NCBI GenBank assembly: GCA_003052455.1
Contig: QAPD01000045.1
Location: 1-64,000 of the forward strand
DNA from: Sphaerisporangium cinnabarinum
Lineage (GTDB): Bacteria; Actinomycetota; Actinomycetes; Actinomycetales; Cellulomonadaceae
Length of the DNA stretch: 64,000 nt
Reading direction: 5' to 3'
Under the pieces are notes generated by a model. That model was given only the letters and a program-made list of their open reading frames with translations, searched no databases and was not told where the DNA came from. The stretch's first letter is position 1. Each line of letters opens with the position of its first letter. A program made the translations under genes and the position numbers. Below, in pieces: positions 24,089-32,476 of this stretch.

Positions 24089-25348
24089 ATGGGTCTGGGC
24101 AGACGGCGGTCGGGCAAGCGGGCGGACGAGCGCGTCGAGGAGGCACCCGCACCGGAAGGGGTCGCCGTCGCGGAGCGCGCCGCTGCCGCGGACTCGGACG
24201 CCGCTAGGGACCGGGACGACGCCGTCGAGCCTGCGCGCCCGGCGGGAGCGTCCGCGCTCTGGTCGGACGGTCTCGGTCGCGCGGGCACGCGCTCGGTGCA
24301 GGTGCTCGCCCTGGTCGCGCTCGTCGCCGTCGCGGTGTTCGCGGTCACGCGCCTGACCCTCATCGTCATCCCGGTCCTCATCGCGCTCGTGCTCGCCGCG
24401 GCGATCTCGCCGCTCGTCGGCCTGCTGCGGCGCAAGGGCGTGCCGTCCTTCCTCGCGACGGTCGTCGCGCTGCTCGCGCTCGTCGTCGTGCTCGGCGTCG
24501 TGGTGTGGCTCGTCGCGGCGGCCGTCGTCAAGCAGTGGCCGGAGCTGCGCGACCAGGCGGTCGAGGGTTTCGACGAGCTCCAGACGTACGCGCAGAACCT
24601 GCCGTTCGACATCACCGAGGAGCAGATCGCGTCGGTGCGCGACTCGCTCGTCGGCCTGCTCCAGTCCGACGCGGTCGGCGCCGGGGCGCTCGCGGGCGCC
24701 TCCCAGACGGTCGACTTCGTCGCCGGGTTCTTCGTGATGATCGTCGTGCTGTTCTTCTTCCTCAAGGACGGCCCGGCGATCTGGGAGTTCCTGCTGCGCC
24801 CGTTCGAGGGCGCGCGGTACGCGCGCGGGCAGCGCATCGGCGAGACGACGGTCCGCACGCTCGGCGGCTACGTGCGCGGGACGGCGATCGTCGCCGCGGT
24901 CGACGCCGTCGCGATCGGCATCGGCCTCGCGATCGTCGGGGTGCCGCTCGTCCTCCCGCTGTCCGTGCTCGTGTTCCTGCTCGCGTTCATCCCGCTCGTC
25001 GGGGCCACGCTCGCGGGCGTCCTGTGCGCGCTCGTCGCGCTCGTCGCCGTCGGGCCGGTCGAGGCGCTCGTCGTGGTCGCGATCGTCATCGCGGTGAACC
25101 AGCTCGAGGGCGACCTGCTCCAGCCCGTCGTCATGGGCCGCACGCTGCGCCTGCACCCGCTCGTGATCCTCATCGCCCTCACCGCGGGCACCGTGCTCGC
25201 GGGCCTCACGGGCGCCGTGCTCGCCGTGCCCATCGCGGCGTCGATCTGGCGCGCGATCCAGGTCTGGGACGGCGCCGACCTCCCCGCGCGGTTCGCGCGC
25301 CAGAAGCGGCACGAGACCGTGGACGGCGCGCCGGCGTCGTCGTCCTGA
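24089..25348 (+). CDS. AI-2E family transporter
   Basis: A polytopic permease of 419 residues from the AI-2E/PerM-like family. The charged N-terminal tail (about 1-68) is followed by two close hydrophobic segments, a third after KGVPSFLATVVALLAL, a large soluble loop (about 150-205) and four or five C-terminal segments, with the family's FIPLVGATLAGVLCALVAL and NQLEGDLLQPVVMGRTLRLHPLVILIAL motifs. Some family members act as Na+/H+ antiporters or export autoinducer-2. The role here is unknown. GGGAGCGGG precedes ATG. Confidence 0.9.
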   Translation: MGLGRRRSGKRADERVEEAPAPEGVAVAERAAAADSDAARDRDDAVEPARPAGASALWSDGLGRAGTRSVQVLALVALVAVAVFAVTRLTLIVIPVLIALVLAAAISPLVGLLRRKGVPSFLATVVALLALVVVLGVVVWLVAAAVVKQWPELRDQAVEGFDELQTYAQNLPFDITEEQIASVRDSLVGLLQSDAVGAGALAGASQTVDFVAGFFVMIVVLFFFLKDGPAIWEFLLRPFEGARYARGQRIGETTVRTLGGYVRGTAIVAAVDAVAIGIGLAIVGVPLVLPLSVLVFLLAFIPLVGATLAGVLCALVALVAVGPVEALVVVAIVIAVNQLEGDLLQPVVMGRTLRLHPLVILIALTAGTVLAGLTGAVLAVPIAASIWRAIQVWDGADLPARFARQKRHETVDGAPASSS

Positions 25349-25367
25349 CGGCGGGTGCGGGGCGGGC

Positions 25368-25751
25368 TCAGGCCTCGGCGGTCCCCGCGCGCGCCCAGAG
25401 GGCGGCGAACTCCGCCGCGTCGAGCGGGCGGACGTCGCCCGTCCCGGCGAGGTCGGCGTCGTCGAACGGCTGGTCCGTGAGGAACCCTGCGTCGTCCTCG
25501 ACGACCTCGTCGTACGCGTACCGGCGCCAGGACCCGTCCTCCAGCCCCACGACCTGTCGGACGGCGACCACCTCGCCCGCGAGCGGCACGCACGCCCACG
25601 CGTAGGCGCGTCCGTCGAGCTCGCGCCCGCTCGCGAGGTACCACCAGCGGTCCGCGTGCTCGGCCGCGCGGCGGAGCGCCGCGACGCTCCGGGCGAGCGC
25701 CTGCGCTGCGGGGTCCTGGAACGTCTCGTGGTCGCTGTGCTGCACGAGCAC
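25368..25751 (-). CDS. hypothetical protein, 127 residues
   Basis: Not recognised. The readable product starts near VLVQHSDHETFQDPAAQALARSV and has a compact region with WWYLASGRELDGRAYAWACVPLAGEVVAVRQV and a final acidic part (FDDADLAGTGDVRPLDAAEFAALW). No signal peptide or membrane segment is seen. The frame continues upstream without good coding character, so the GTG at 25751 is a best guess. It is convergent with the AI-2E gene and divergent from the DUF4334 gene. Confidence 0.55.
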   Translation of the reverse strand: MLVQHSDHETFQDPAAQALARSVAALRRAAEHADRWWYLASGRELDGRAYAWACVPLAGEVVAVRQVVGLEDGSWRRYAYDEVVEDDAGFLTDQPFDDADLAGTGDVRPLDAAEFAALWARAGTAEA

Positions 25752-25848
25752 CAGTGTGTCAGCGCCGGTGTCGGCGGGACGGGCGTCGTCCCGCGCCGCG
25801 CGGGAGGATCGGGACGACGGCACCGCCCGGACGACCGAGGAGCGACGC

Positions 25849-26454
25849 ATGACCGATCCCGACACCGTGCGGCCGGGGCGCTCGCCGTCCGGCACGCTCG
25901 ACGACCTCGCGAACGGCACGACGACGGACGCTGCGCTCGCGTTCTTCGACACGCTCGCGCCGGTCGACGGCGAGACGCTCCCAGGGTTCTGGTGGGGCTC
26001 CGGGCTGCCGACGGGGCACGTGCTCGACGGCGCGCTCGAGGCCCTGGGCTGGGCGGGCAAGCAGTTCGAGCCCGGCGGCGACGCGCACCCCCTCCTGCTC
26101 GACGGCGCGGGTCGCGGCCTCGTGGACGTCAACCCCGCGCTCGTGCCCCTCCCGCTCGTGCTGCGGGCGGCCCCGGCGCTGCGCCGACCGCCGGTCGCCC
26201 GGGTCGTGCGGGCGCTGCTGCCGCTCACCCGGACGCGCGGTCCGCGGGCTCGGGTGCGCGCCGTCGTGCACCGGGGCGTGGTGACCGCGGCGATGACCTA
26301 CGACGCGCTCCCCGTCGAGGACGCGCTGCGCGCCGTCGACGACGACACGGTCGTGGGCTGCATGGAGGCGCGCGGCATGGGCCGCCCGTTCTTCTTCGTG
26401 CTGCGGCGCGCCGTGGGTCAGGACACCTTGCCCTGGAGCAGCCGCCGCCAGTAG
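25849..26454 (+). CDS. DUF4334 / GXWXG-domain protein
   Basis: A 201-residue soluble protein. The GXWXG motif is visible as LPGFWWGSGLPTGHVLDGAL (about 45-62), followed by KQFEPGGDAHPLLLDGAG. The DUF4334 half follows, with VRAVVHRGVVTAAMTYDALPVEDALRAVDDDTVVGCMEARGM. GAGGAG precedes ATG by about 7 nt. Its last 37 bp overlap the 3' end of the convergent flavoprotein gene. Function unknown; the family is found beside dehydrogenases. Confidence 0.85.
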   Translation: MTDPDTVRPGRSPSGTLDDLANGTTTDAALAFFDTLAPVDGETLPGFWWGSGLPTGHVLDGALEALGWAGKQFEPGGDAHPLLLDGAGRGLVDVNPALVPLPLVLRAAPALRRPPVARVVRALLPLTRTRGPRARVRAVVHRGVVTAAMTYDALPVEDALRAVDDDTVVGCMEARGMGRPFFFVLRRAVGQDTLPWSSRRQ

Positions 26455-27611
26455 ATCGTGGGCTGCAGGTAGCGGTCGAACATCAGCAGGCTGCGGCGCG
26501 GGCGTGCGAGGTCGACGACGCCGAACCCGGGGTCGGGCCGGCGGTCCCGGTCGAACTCCGCGAGGAGCAGGCGGTCGCGCGACGTCGTGACGGGCGCGAC
26601 CGAGTAGCCGTCGTAGCGCTGCATCGGGGTGCCGCGCCGTCGGGCCTGGATGTTGCGCGCCACGACGGGCACCTGCCGGCGCAGGGCGCCGCCCGACGGC
26701 ATCGCGTCGACCGCCGCGGCGTCGCCGAGCCCCCAGACGCGCGGGTGCGCGACGTGCTGGAGGGTCTCGGGGTCGACCGCGACGAACCCGTCGCTCTCCG
26801 AGGTCGCGAGCCCGCTCGCGGCGACCCACGCCGGGGCGCGGTGCGGCGGCGCGACGTAGAGCGCGTCGTAGGAGACCTCGTCGGTCCCGTGCGGCCCGCG
26901 GAGGCGGGCCGTGCGGTGGGTCGCGTCGACGGACACGAGCGAGGTCGCGGTGCGCACGCGCACGCCGTAGCGCCGGGCGGCGGCGCGCAGCGCGGGCTCC
27001 GCGCGCGGGTCGTCCACGAGGCGCGGCGACTCGACCGCGAGCTCGACCCGGATCGCGTCGAGGACGCCGGCACGGCGCCAGTGGTCGGCCGCGACGAACA
27101 GCGGCTTGAGCCCCACGGGGAAGCACGGCACGTGCCGCGCCGAGATCGCGAACACCACCGTGCCGGACGTGAGCGACGACAGCAGCTCCCACGTCTTCGC
27201 CGCGAGGTCGGGCAGGTAGCTCGTCGCGGCGTACGGCGTGCCCATCGCCTGCTCGGCGCCGGGCACCGCGTCCCAGTCGACCTCCGACCCCGGGCACACC
27301 GCGAGGTCCCCGTAGCCGAGGGCGCGCCCGCCCGCGAGGTGCACGAGCGAGCGCTCCGGGTCGACGCCGACGACACGGTCGGGGTAGACGCGCACGCCGT
27401 CGGGCACGACGTCCTCCTGCGGCCGCGTGAGGTCGTCGAGGGTCGCCATGCCCGACGCGACGTAGGAGAGCAGCGGCCGGTACTGGTGCGTGGTCCGCGG
27501 GTCGACGACGGCCACGTCGGGGCAGCCGTCGCGGCGCAGGCGCCCGGCGAGCGAGATCCCGGCGTTGCCGCCGCCGAGGACGAGCACGTCGTGGCGTGCC
27601 GGTGCGGTCAT
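26418..27611 (-). CDS. FAD/NAD(P)-dependent oxidoreductase (SQR/NDH-2-like)
   Basis: A two-dinucleotide-domain flavoprotein of 397 residues. VLVLGGGNAGISLA binds FAD, VWGLGDAAAVDAMPSGGALRRQVPVVARNI is the second FAD site, and the C-terminal part (LQPTIYWRRLLQGK) is amphipathic as in sulfide:quinone reductases. A single Cys appears in the ISARHVPCFPVGLKPLF segment, where SQR has one of its redox cysteines. The second catalytic Cys of true SQRs is not seen, so sulfide oxidation is doubtful. It is divergent from the SDR remnant, with two matching operators in between. Confidence 0.8.
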   Translation of the reverse strand: MTAPARHDVLVLGGGNAGISLAGRLRRDGCPDVAVVDPRTTHQYRPLLSYVASGMATLDDLTRPQEDVVPDGVRVYPDRVVGVDPERSLVHLAGGRALGYGDLAVCPGSEVDWDAVPGAEQAMGTPYAATSYLPDLAAKTWELLSSLTSGTVVFAISARHVPCFPVGLKPLFVAADHWRRAGVLDAIRVELAVESPRLVDDPRAEPALRAAARRYGVRVRTATSLVSVDATHRTARLRGPHGTDEVSYDALYVAPPHRAPAWVAASGLATSESDGFVAVDPETLQHVAHPRVWGLGDAAAVDAMPSGGALRRQVPVVARNIQARRRGTPMQRYDGYSVAPVTTSRDRLLLAEFDRDRRPDPGFGVVDLARPRRSLLMFDRYLQPTIYWRRLLQGKVS

Positions 27612-27684
27612 GGCGGGTCCGATCTGCCGGGGGCGGGTCGCTCCACGCTACGGCGAGGGCCGTCCGCACGCCCTGTCAGCAGGA

Positions 27685-27702
27685 TGCAACCAGGGGGTTG
27701 CA
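27685..27702. promoter_or_regulatory. operator copy 1 (TGCAAC-N6-GTTGCA)
   Basis: A perfect 6+6 inverted repeat with a 6-bp spacer (CAGGGG). Its centre is 33 bp from copy 2, three helical turns, between the divergent flavoprotein and SDR genes. Confidence 0.6.
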
Positions 27703-27717
27703 CTGGCCTCGGCAACG

Positions 27718-27735
27718 TGCAACTCTGAGGTTGCA
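27718..27735. promoter_or_regulatory. operator copy 2 (TGCAAC-N6-GTTGCA)
   Basis: Same arms and spacing as copy 1, with spacer TCTGAG. Two exact copies make chance unlikely. The cognate regulator is not identifiable in the window. Confidence 0.6.
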
Positions 27736-27808
27736 TGACGAGCGCCGGTCGCGGGTCGCGCCGGCGGGACCGAGACCCGTTCGACACGGGACGCACCGGG
27801 AGGGCGAC

Positions 27809-28616
27809 ATGACCGGACTGCTGCAGGACAGGGTCGCCGTGGTCTACGGCGGCGCAGGCGCGATCGGCGGGGCCGCGGCCCGGACCTTCGCGCGGGAAGG
27901 GGCGCGCGTCTTCCTCGCGGGCCGCACGCAGGACCACCTCGACGTCGTCGCGCGCGACATCGCCGCGGCGGGCGGCCGCGCCGAGACCGCGCGGCTCGAC
28001 GTGCTCGACGAGCGGGCGGTCGAGGCCCATGCCGCGGCCGTCGCATCGACTGCGGGCGGGATCGACGTCGTGCTCGACGCGGTGAGCGTCCCGCACGACC
28101 AGGGCACCGCGCTCGCGGACCTCTCGTACGAAGAGTTCTGGCGCCCGGTCGAGGGGTTCCTGCGCGGCCTGTTCCTGACGAGCCGGGCCGTGGCCCCGTA
28201 CCTCGCGCGTGACCGACCCGGGGTGCTCCTCACCCTGTCCGAGCCGGGCGCGGCTCGTCGTGCCGGGGATCCTCGGGCACGGCGTGAGCGCGGCGGACAA
28301 GGAGGTGCTCACCCGGCTCCTCGCGGCGGAGCTCGCGCCGGCCGGCGTGCGGGTCGTCGGGCTGCGGCCCCACGCCGTCGTCGACGGGCCCGCGCACGGC
28401 TCGTACACGCGCGAGCTGTTCGCGCCCGCCGCGGCCGCCGCCGGGCAGACGGTCCAGGAGCTGCTCGACGACGGCCCCCTGGCTGCGGGGACGCTGCGGG
28501 GACGCCTCCCGACGGTCCAGGAGGTGGCCGAGGCTGCCGCCTTCCTCGCGTCCGGCCGCGCCGCGGCGATGACGGGGACGATCGTCAACCTCACGGGCGG
28601 CGCGGTGCCCGACTGA
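27809..28616 (+). pseudogene. SDR-family oxidoreductase, frameshifted
   Basis: The N-terminal part (MTGLLQDRVAVVYGGAGAIGGA, Rossmann motif, then GRTQDHLDVVARDIAAAGG and VSVPHDQG) is in one frame to about 28248. The rest (ARLVVPGILGHGVSAADKEVLTRLL ... AAMTGTIVNLTGGAVPD) continues in the next frame to the stop at 28616. Joined, they give a complete SDR of about 268 residues. The break is in a GGGCGCGGCTC run at 28246-28256 and fits loss of one CG unit. It could be a real mutation or a sequencing error in a GC repeat. The usual Tyr-x-x-x-Lys is replaced around HGVSAADK. GGGAGGG precedes ATG. Confidence 0.75.
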
Positions 28617-28622
28617 CCGTCG

Positions 28623-29849
28623 TCAGATCCCGGCGACCGCGCCGAGGCGCCCGGCGACGGCGTCGCACGCGGCGACGAGCTCGGCCGGGCCCGCGGAGAG
28701 CACGTCGGCGTCGAAGGCCGCGACCCGGGCCGCGAGCGCCACCCACGACCACGACCCGAGCGTCACCCGGCAGCGCTCCGCGCCCGCGGCCTCGACCGTG
28801 CCGTCCTCGACGAACGGCGCGACCGCGCGCGTCGGGGCGGCGAGCTCGGCCCAGCCCTCGCACGGCCACCGCATGGCCGGGGCCTCCCGGGCCCCTGGGT
28901 TGCTGGACGTCGCCGCCGTGCCCGAGGCCCGGTGCGCTGTGCTACCCGTCGCCGTGCTGCCTGTCGTCGTGCTGCCTGTCGTCGTGCTGCCCGTCGCCGT
29001 GCCGCCTGTCGCCGTGCTGCCTGCGGGCGGCACGGGGCCCGCGACGGCGCCCGTGAAGCGCGCCGCGACGAACGCGCCGACGTCGCCGCCGGGCACCTCG
29101 CGCGCGACGAACCGTGGTCCGGTCGGAGCGCGCGGCGTCATCCGGTCGAGCCGGAAGGTGCGCCAGTCGTCGCGGTCGACGTCCCACGCCACGGCGTACC
29201 AGCGCCCGTCGTGCACGACGACGTGGTGCACCTCGGCGCGGCGCGGCGGCCGGACGCCGGTGCGCGGGTCGTCGGGCTGCGCCGTCCCGGATGTCGCGCC
29301 GCGGCTCGCGTCCGGGTTCGCGTCGGGGTTCGCCTCCGGTGGCGCGTCGAGCGCCACGATCGCGTAGTCGAAGCGCAGCACCTCCCGGCGGCGCGCCGCC
29401 GCGCTCACGGCGAGCAGGACGTCGAGGTCGACCCGGACGGCCGGGCGCCCAGGTGTCGGGACGACGGTCGTGACGTCGACCGCGTCGACGCGGTGCCGCA
29501 GCCGGGCGGGCAGCACCTGCCGGACCGTCGTCAGCGCCCGGACGGACGCCTCCGCGAGGTCGTCGCCGACGCCGCTCGCGGTGACCGTCCGCAGCGCGAC
29601 GGCCAGGGCGACGACCTGCTCGTCGTCGAACAGGAGCGGCGGGAGCTCGGCGCCCGCGTCGAGGCGGTAGCCGCCCACGCGCCCGCGCGTCGCCACGACC
29701 TGGTAGCCGAGCTCGCGCAGGCGGTCGACGTCGCGCCGGACCGTGCGGGCGTCGACGCCGAGACGCGCGGCCAGCTCGGGTCCGGTCCGGTCCGGGCGCG
29801 ACTGGAGCAGCGCGAGCAGCAGGAGGGTGCGGCGCGACGTCTCGGTCAT
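28623..29849 (-). CDS. WYL-domain transcriptional regulator with repeat-bearing insert
   Basis: A DeoR/YafY-type regulator of 408 residues. The HTH_11 domain (about 5-60: GPELAARLGVDARTVRRDVDRLRELGYQV) is followed by the WYL domain (VHDGRWYAVAWDVDRDDWRTFRLDRM, about 215-240) and a C-terminal WCX region. Two low-complexity inserts interrupt it: ANPDANPDAS (about 170-185) and a Gly-Ser-Thr-Ala tract (about 275-305) encoded by 15-bp repeats. It is divergent from a PhnB-like VOC gene 135 bp away and probably regulates it. Confidence 0.88.
   Translation of the reverse strand: MTETSRRTLLLLALLQSRPDRTGPELAARLGVDARTVRRDVDRLRELGYQVVATRGRVGGYRLDAGAELPPLLFDDEQVVALAVALRTVTASGVGDDLAEASVRALTTVRQVLPARLRHRVDAVDVTTVVPTPGRPAVRVDLDVLLAVSAAARRREVLRFDYAIVALDAPPEANPDANPDASRGATSGTAQPDDPRTGVRPPRRAEVHHVVVHDGRWYAVAWDVDRDDWRTFRLDRMTPRAPTGPRFVAREVPGGDVGAFVAARFTGAVAGPVPPAGSTATGGTATGSTTTGSTTTGSTATGSTAHRASGTAATSSNPGAREAPAMRWPCEGWAELAAPTRAVAPFVEDGTVEAAGAERCRVTLGSWSWVALAARVAAFDADVLSAGPAELVAACDAVAGRLGAVAGI
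28938..29030. repeat. 15-bp tandem repeats inside the WYL gene
   Basis: About six units resembling GTGCTGCCTGTCGTC on the plus strand encode repeated GST(A/T)TG on the minus strand. Copy-number change by slippage would keep the frame and lengthen or shorten the insert. Confidence 0.7.
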
Positions 29850-29984
29850 GGCTCCATGCTCCCGCAGAATGCGGACACGAATCGTCCTGATGGAGCGCGA
29901 GAGTCGTGGGGTGCGCCCGGGTCGTCGGCCCGGCGCGCGGCCCGCGGCGACCGTCGCGGGTCACGAGCCTCCCGAGGAGACCTC

Positions 29985-30401
29985 ATGTCCGTCCAGACCA
30001 CCCCGCACCTCAACTTCCGCGGCGACGCCCGCGCCGCGCTCGAGCTCTACCGGTCGGTGTTCGGGGGAGAGCTCGTCGTCACGACGTGCGGCGACCTCGG
30101 CCAGGCTGCCGACCCGGCGGCGGGCGCCCTCGTCGTCTGGGGCCAGGTCAGCGCCCCGAGCGGGTTCCGCGTCATGGCCTACGACGTCCCCGCCGACCGA
30201 CCCTGGAGCCCGGGCGAGGCGCCGTTCTTCGTGTCCGTGCGCGGCGACGACGTCGAGGAGGTCCGCCGCTGCTGGGACGCGCTCGTCGACGGCTCGACCG
30301 TCGTCGCGCCGCTCGCGTCGTCCGACTGGGCGCCCGCGTACGGCATGCTCACCGACCGGTTCGGCGTGACCTGGGTGCTGGACGTCGCCGCGCCCCGCTG
30401 A
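29985..30401 (+). CDS. PhnB-like VOC family protein
   Basis: A 138-residue VOC protein of the PhnB/DUF1338-like glyoxalase type. It has PHLNFRGDARAALELYRSVFGGELVVTT at the start, APFFVSVRGDDVEEVRRCWDALVDG in the middle and YGMLTDRFGVTWVLDV at the end. GAGGAGA lies 6 nt before ATG 29985. The divergent WYL regulator probably controls it, a very common pairing. The small-molecule substrate is unknown. Confidence 0.88.
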   Translation: MSVQTTPHLNFRGDARAALELYRSVFGGELVVTTCGDLGQAADPAAGALVVWGQVSAPSGFRVMAYDVPADRPWSPGEAPFFVSVRGDDVEEVRRCWDALVDGSTVVAPLASSDWAPAYGMLTDRFGVTWVLDVAAPR

Positions 30402-30416
30402 CCGGGACGTCGACCG

Positions 30417-30474
30417 GCGAGCACGGGACCGGCGACCGGATCGGAGGCGATCCGGTCGCCGGTCCCGTGCTCGC
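30417..30474. terminator. 26-bp perfect inverted repeat, bidirectional terminator
   Basis: Arms 30417-30442 and 30449-30474 match exactly around a GGAGGC loop. It fills the gap between the VOC gene and the convergent thioester-protein gene, so it serves both. Confidence 0.85.
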
Positions 30475-30493
30475 GCACCGGGAGGTGTCAGGC

Positions 30494-32314
30494 TCAGGCG
30501 CGGCGGCGCACCAGCGCGACCGTCGCGAGCCCGCCGAGCACGAGCAGGAGCGCGAGCACCAGGGCGGACGCCGTGTCAGCACCGGTCGAGGCGAGCCCCG
30601 CGGACCCGGGGGCGGACGTCGGGCCGGCAGTCGGTCCGGGCGTCGGGGTCGGCGTCGGGGTGGGTGCCTGGTCGTAGGTGTTCGTCACGACGAGCTCCGC
30701 CGTCTCGTCCTCCGCGACCGTCACGCTCTCGGGCGTCACGACGGTCTGGGTGAGGAGCGTGGTCGCGGTGCTGCCGTCGACGGTCTCGGTGACCGTGCAG
30801 GTCGTGCCGGCGGGGATGCCGTCGAGCTCGAGGGCCACGTTGTCCCCGCCCGTCAGCCCGCCCGGGAGCTCGACCTCCTGGTCGAACGCGCCGTCCGGGT
30901 CGTCGCACGTCAGGGCGAGGGTGATCGGTCCCTGAGCGCCTGCGGCGGGACCGTCGACGGCCTTGCGCACGAGCAGGCCGCCCGTGGCGACGTCGTACGT
31001 GTTCGTCACGGTGACCGTGGCGGTGTCGCCGTTGCTGATGACGACGGACTCGGGGGCGATGTCGGTCCCCGTGACGACGACGCTGCCGTTGTCACCGTCG
31101 TCGGTCTCGGTGACCACGCAGGTCCACTCGGCGGGCAGCCCGCTCACGACCTCCGTGTGCTCGCCCGCGGCGGCTCCGGCGGGGATCGTGACCGTCCGCT
31201 CGACCGTCTCCCCACCCTCCGGCGCGGTGCACACGATGTCGAGCACCACGTCGGACTGCAGCCCGGCGCCGTCACCGGTCACGACCTTGGTGACCTCGAG
31301 GCTGCCCGCGGCGAACGGTTCGAGCAGCGCCCCGGCCCGCCGTGTCAGCTGGGCCGGCTGCGCGAGGACGAGCTTCTGCGCCTCGGTGCGGCCCGCGTTC
31401 GAGCCGTCGTAGAGGTAGACCGTGCTCTCGAGGACCGAGACCTGTCTGTCGAGCACGAAGCCGCGGGGCGGGGTGTCCCCGGCGAGGCGCGCCCAGAGGG
31501 TCGCTCCCGGCTCGACCGTGTCCCCGTCGGCGAGGAGGTTGGTGCCCTCGGGGTCGGTGAACACCTCGGCGCCGAACGACTGGATCGTCGCGGGCCCGTC
31601 GGCCTCGACGGTGAAGGGCCCGACGATGTCGCCCGTCGTCGGTGCGGCGAGGTTCTCGGGCGTCACCTCGAGCAGCGGGGGCGTGGGCTCGGGCGAGGGC
31701 CCGTTCGCGATGGCGTCCGCGACGATCTGCGCGGTGTACGGCCGCACGGGGTCGGTCGTCGAGAGCACGTACTCGTCGGAGAAGAACCAGATCGCGGCCT
31801 GGACCGCGGCGGCGCGCGCGTTCGCCGAGGGGGCGGCCGCGGGCTCACCGGTGACGGGGTAGTAGTTGTGGAGGATGTAGCCGACGTACCCGAGGTTGGG
31901 CACGTTCGCCTCGTCCCAGGTGCCGATCTCGTAGTTGACCCCGGTCCGCGTGTCGGTGAGCAGGTCGATGCAGTAGGTGAACGTCGTCTGGCCGGACACG
32001 GCGTCCGTGACCTGGATCGCCCCGGCGAAAGCCGCGTCGTTGGCGGTCGATCCGGCGGGCACGTCCGCGGGATAGCCGGCGAGCGGGTCGAACCCGGCGG
32101 GCGCGGTGAAGCCCGCGACAGCCTGTCCCGCGCCGAACCCGGTGATCGAGATCTCCGTGAAAGGGCCCCGTGGCCCGGCGCCGACCCCGTCCGGGTCCGG
32201 CTTCGCGTGCGCGGGCGGAGAGCCGAGCACGAGCAGGACGGCGAGGAGGGCGAGCGTGGAGAGCCAGGCCACCGCTCTCGCCGAACCGGTCCGGGACGTC
32301 GTCGCTGCGTGCAC
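30494..32314 (-). CDS. thioester-domain surface adhesin with LAxTG signal
   Basis: A 606-residue wall-anchored protein. In order: signal peptide to AHA (about 37), a thioester domain with Cys115 (TFTYCID) and Gln172 (AVQAAIWFFSDE) placed to form the internal thioester, a linker, two DUF5979-like/Cna-B-like repeats (TKVVTGDGAGLQSDVVLDIVC and RKAVDGPAAGAQGPITLALTC, each with one Cys later), a Pro-Thr-Gly stalk, LASTG, a hydrophobic helix and RRRA. GTG 32314 has GGGGGAACC upstream. Such proteins attach covalently to host or matrix amines in Gram-positive pathogens; the target here is unknown. A class E sortase is expected elsewhere. Confidence 0.88.
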   Translation of the reverse strand: MHAATTSRTGSARAVAWLSTLALLAVLLVLGSPPAHAKPDPDGVGAGPRGPFTEISITGFGAGQAVAGFTAPAGFDPLAGYPADVPAGSTANDAAFAGAIQVTDAVSGQTTFTYCIDLLTDTRTGVNYEIGTWDEANVPNLGYVGYILHNYYPVTGEPAAAPSANARAAAVQAAIWFFSDEYVLSTTDPVRPYTAQIVADAIANGPSPEPTPPLLEVTPENLAAPTTGDIVGPFTVEADGPATIQSFGAEVFTDPEGTNLLADGDTVEPGATLWARLAGDTPPRGFVLDRQVSVLESTVYLYDGSNAGRTEAQKLVLAQPAQLTRRAGALLEPFAAGSLEVTKVVTGDGAGLQSDVVLDIVCTAPEGGETVERTVTIPAGAAAGEHTEVVSGLPAEWTCVVTETDDGDNGSVVVTGTDIAPESVVISNGDTATVTVTNTYDVATGGLLVRKAVDGPAAGAQGPITLALTCDDPDGAFDQEVELPGGLTGGDNVALELDGIPAGTTCTVTETVDGSTATTLLTQTVVTPESVTVAEDETAELVVTNTYDQAPTPTPTPTPGPTAGPTSAPGSAGLASTGADTASALVLALLLVLGGLATVALVRRRA

Positions 32315-32476
32315 GGTTCCCCCTGAGGTGCGTCGAGACGGGCGGTTCTCAGAGTCCCACCATGACGTGACGCGCGCCACACTTTCCCGCATTCGATCGT
32401 CCGGCGTGTCGGCTGTACGTGCCGGGACGCGGGCTCCTCCCTCCAGGTGCAGGGGGACCGAACCGAGGGGGAACCC

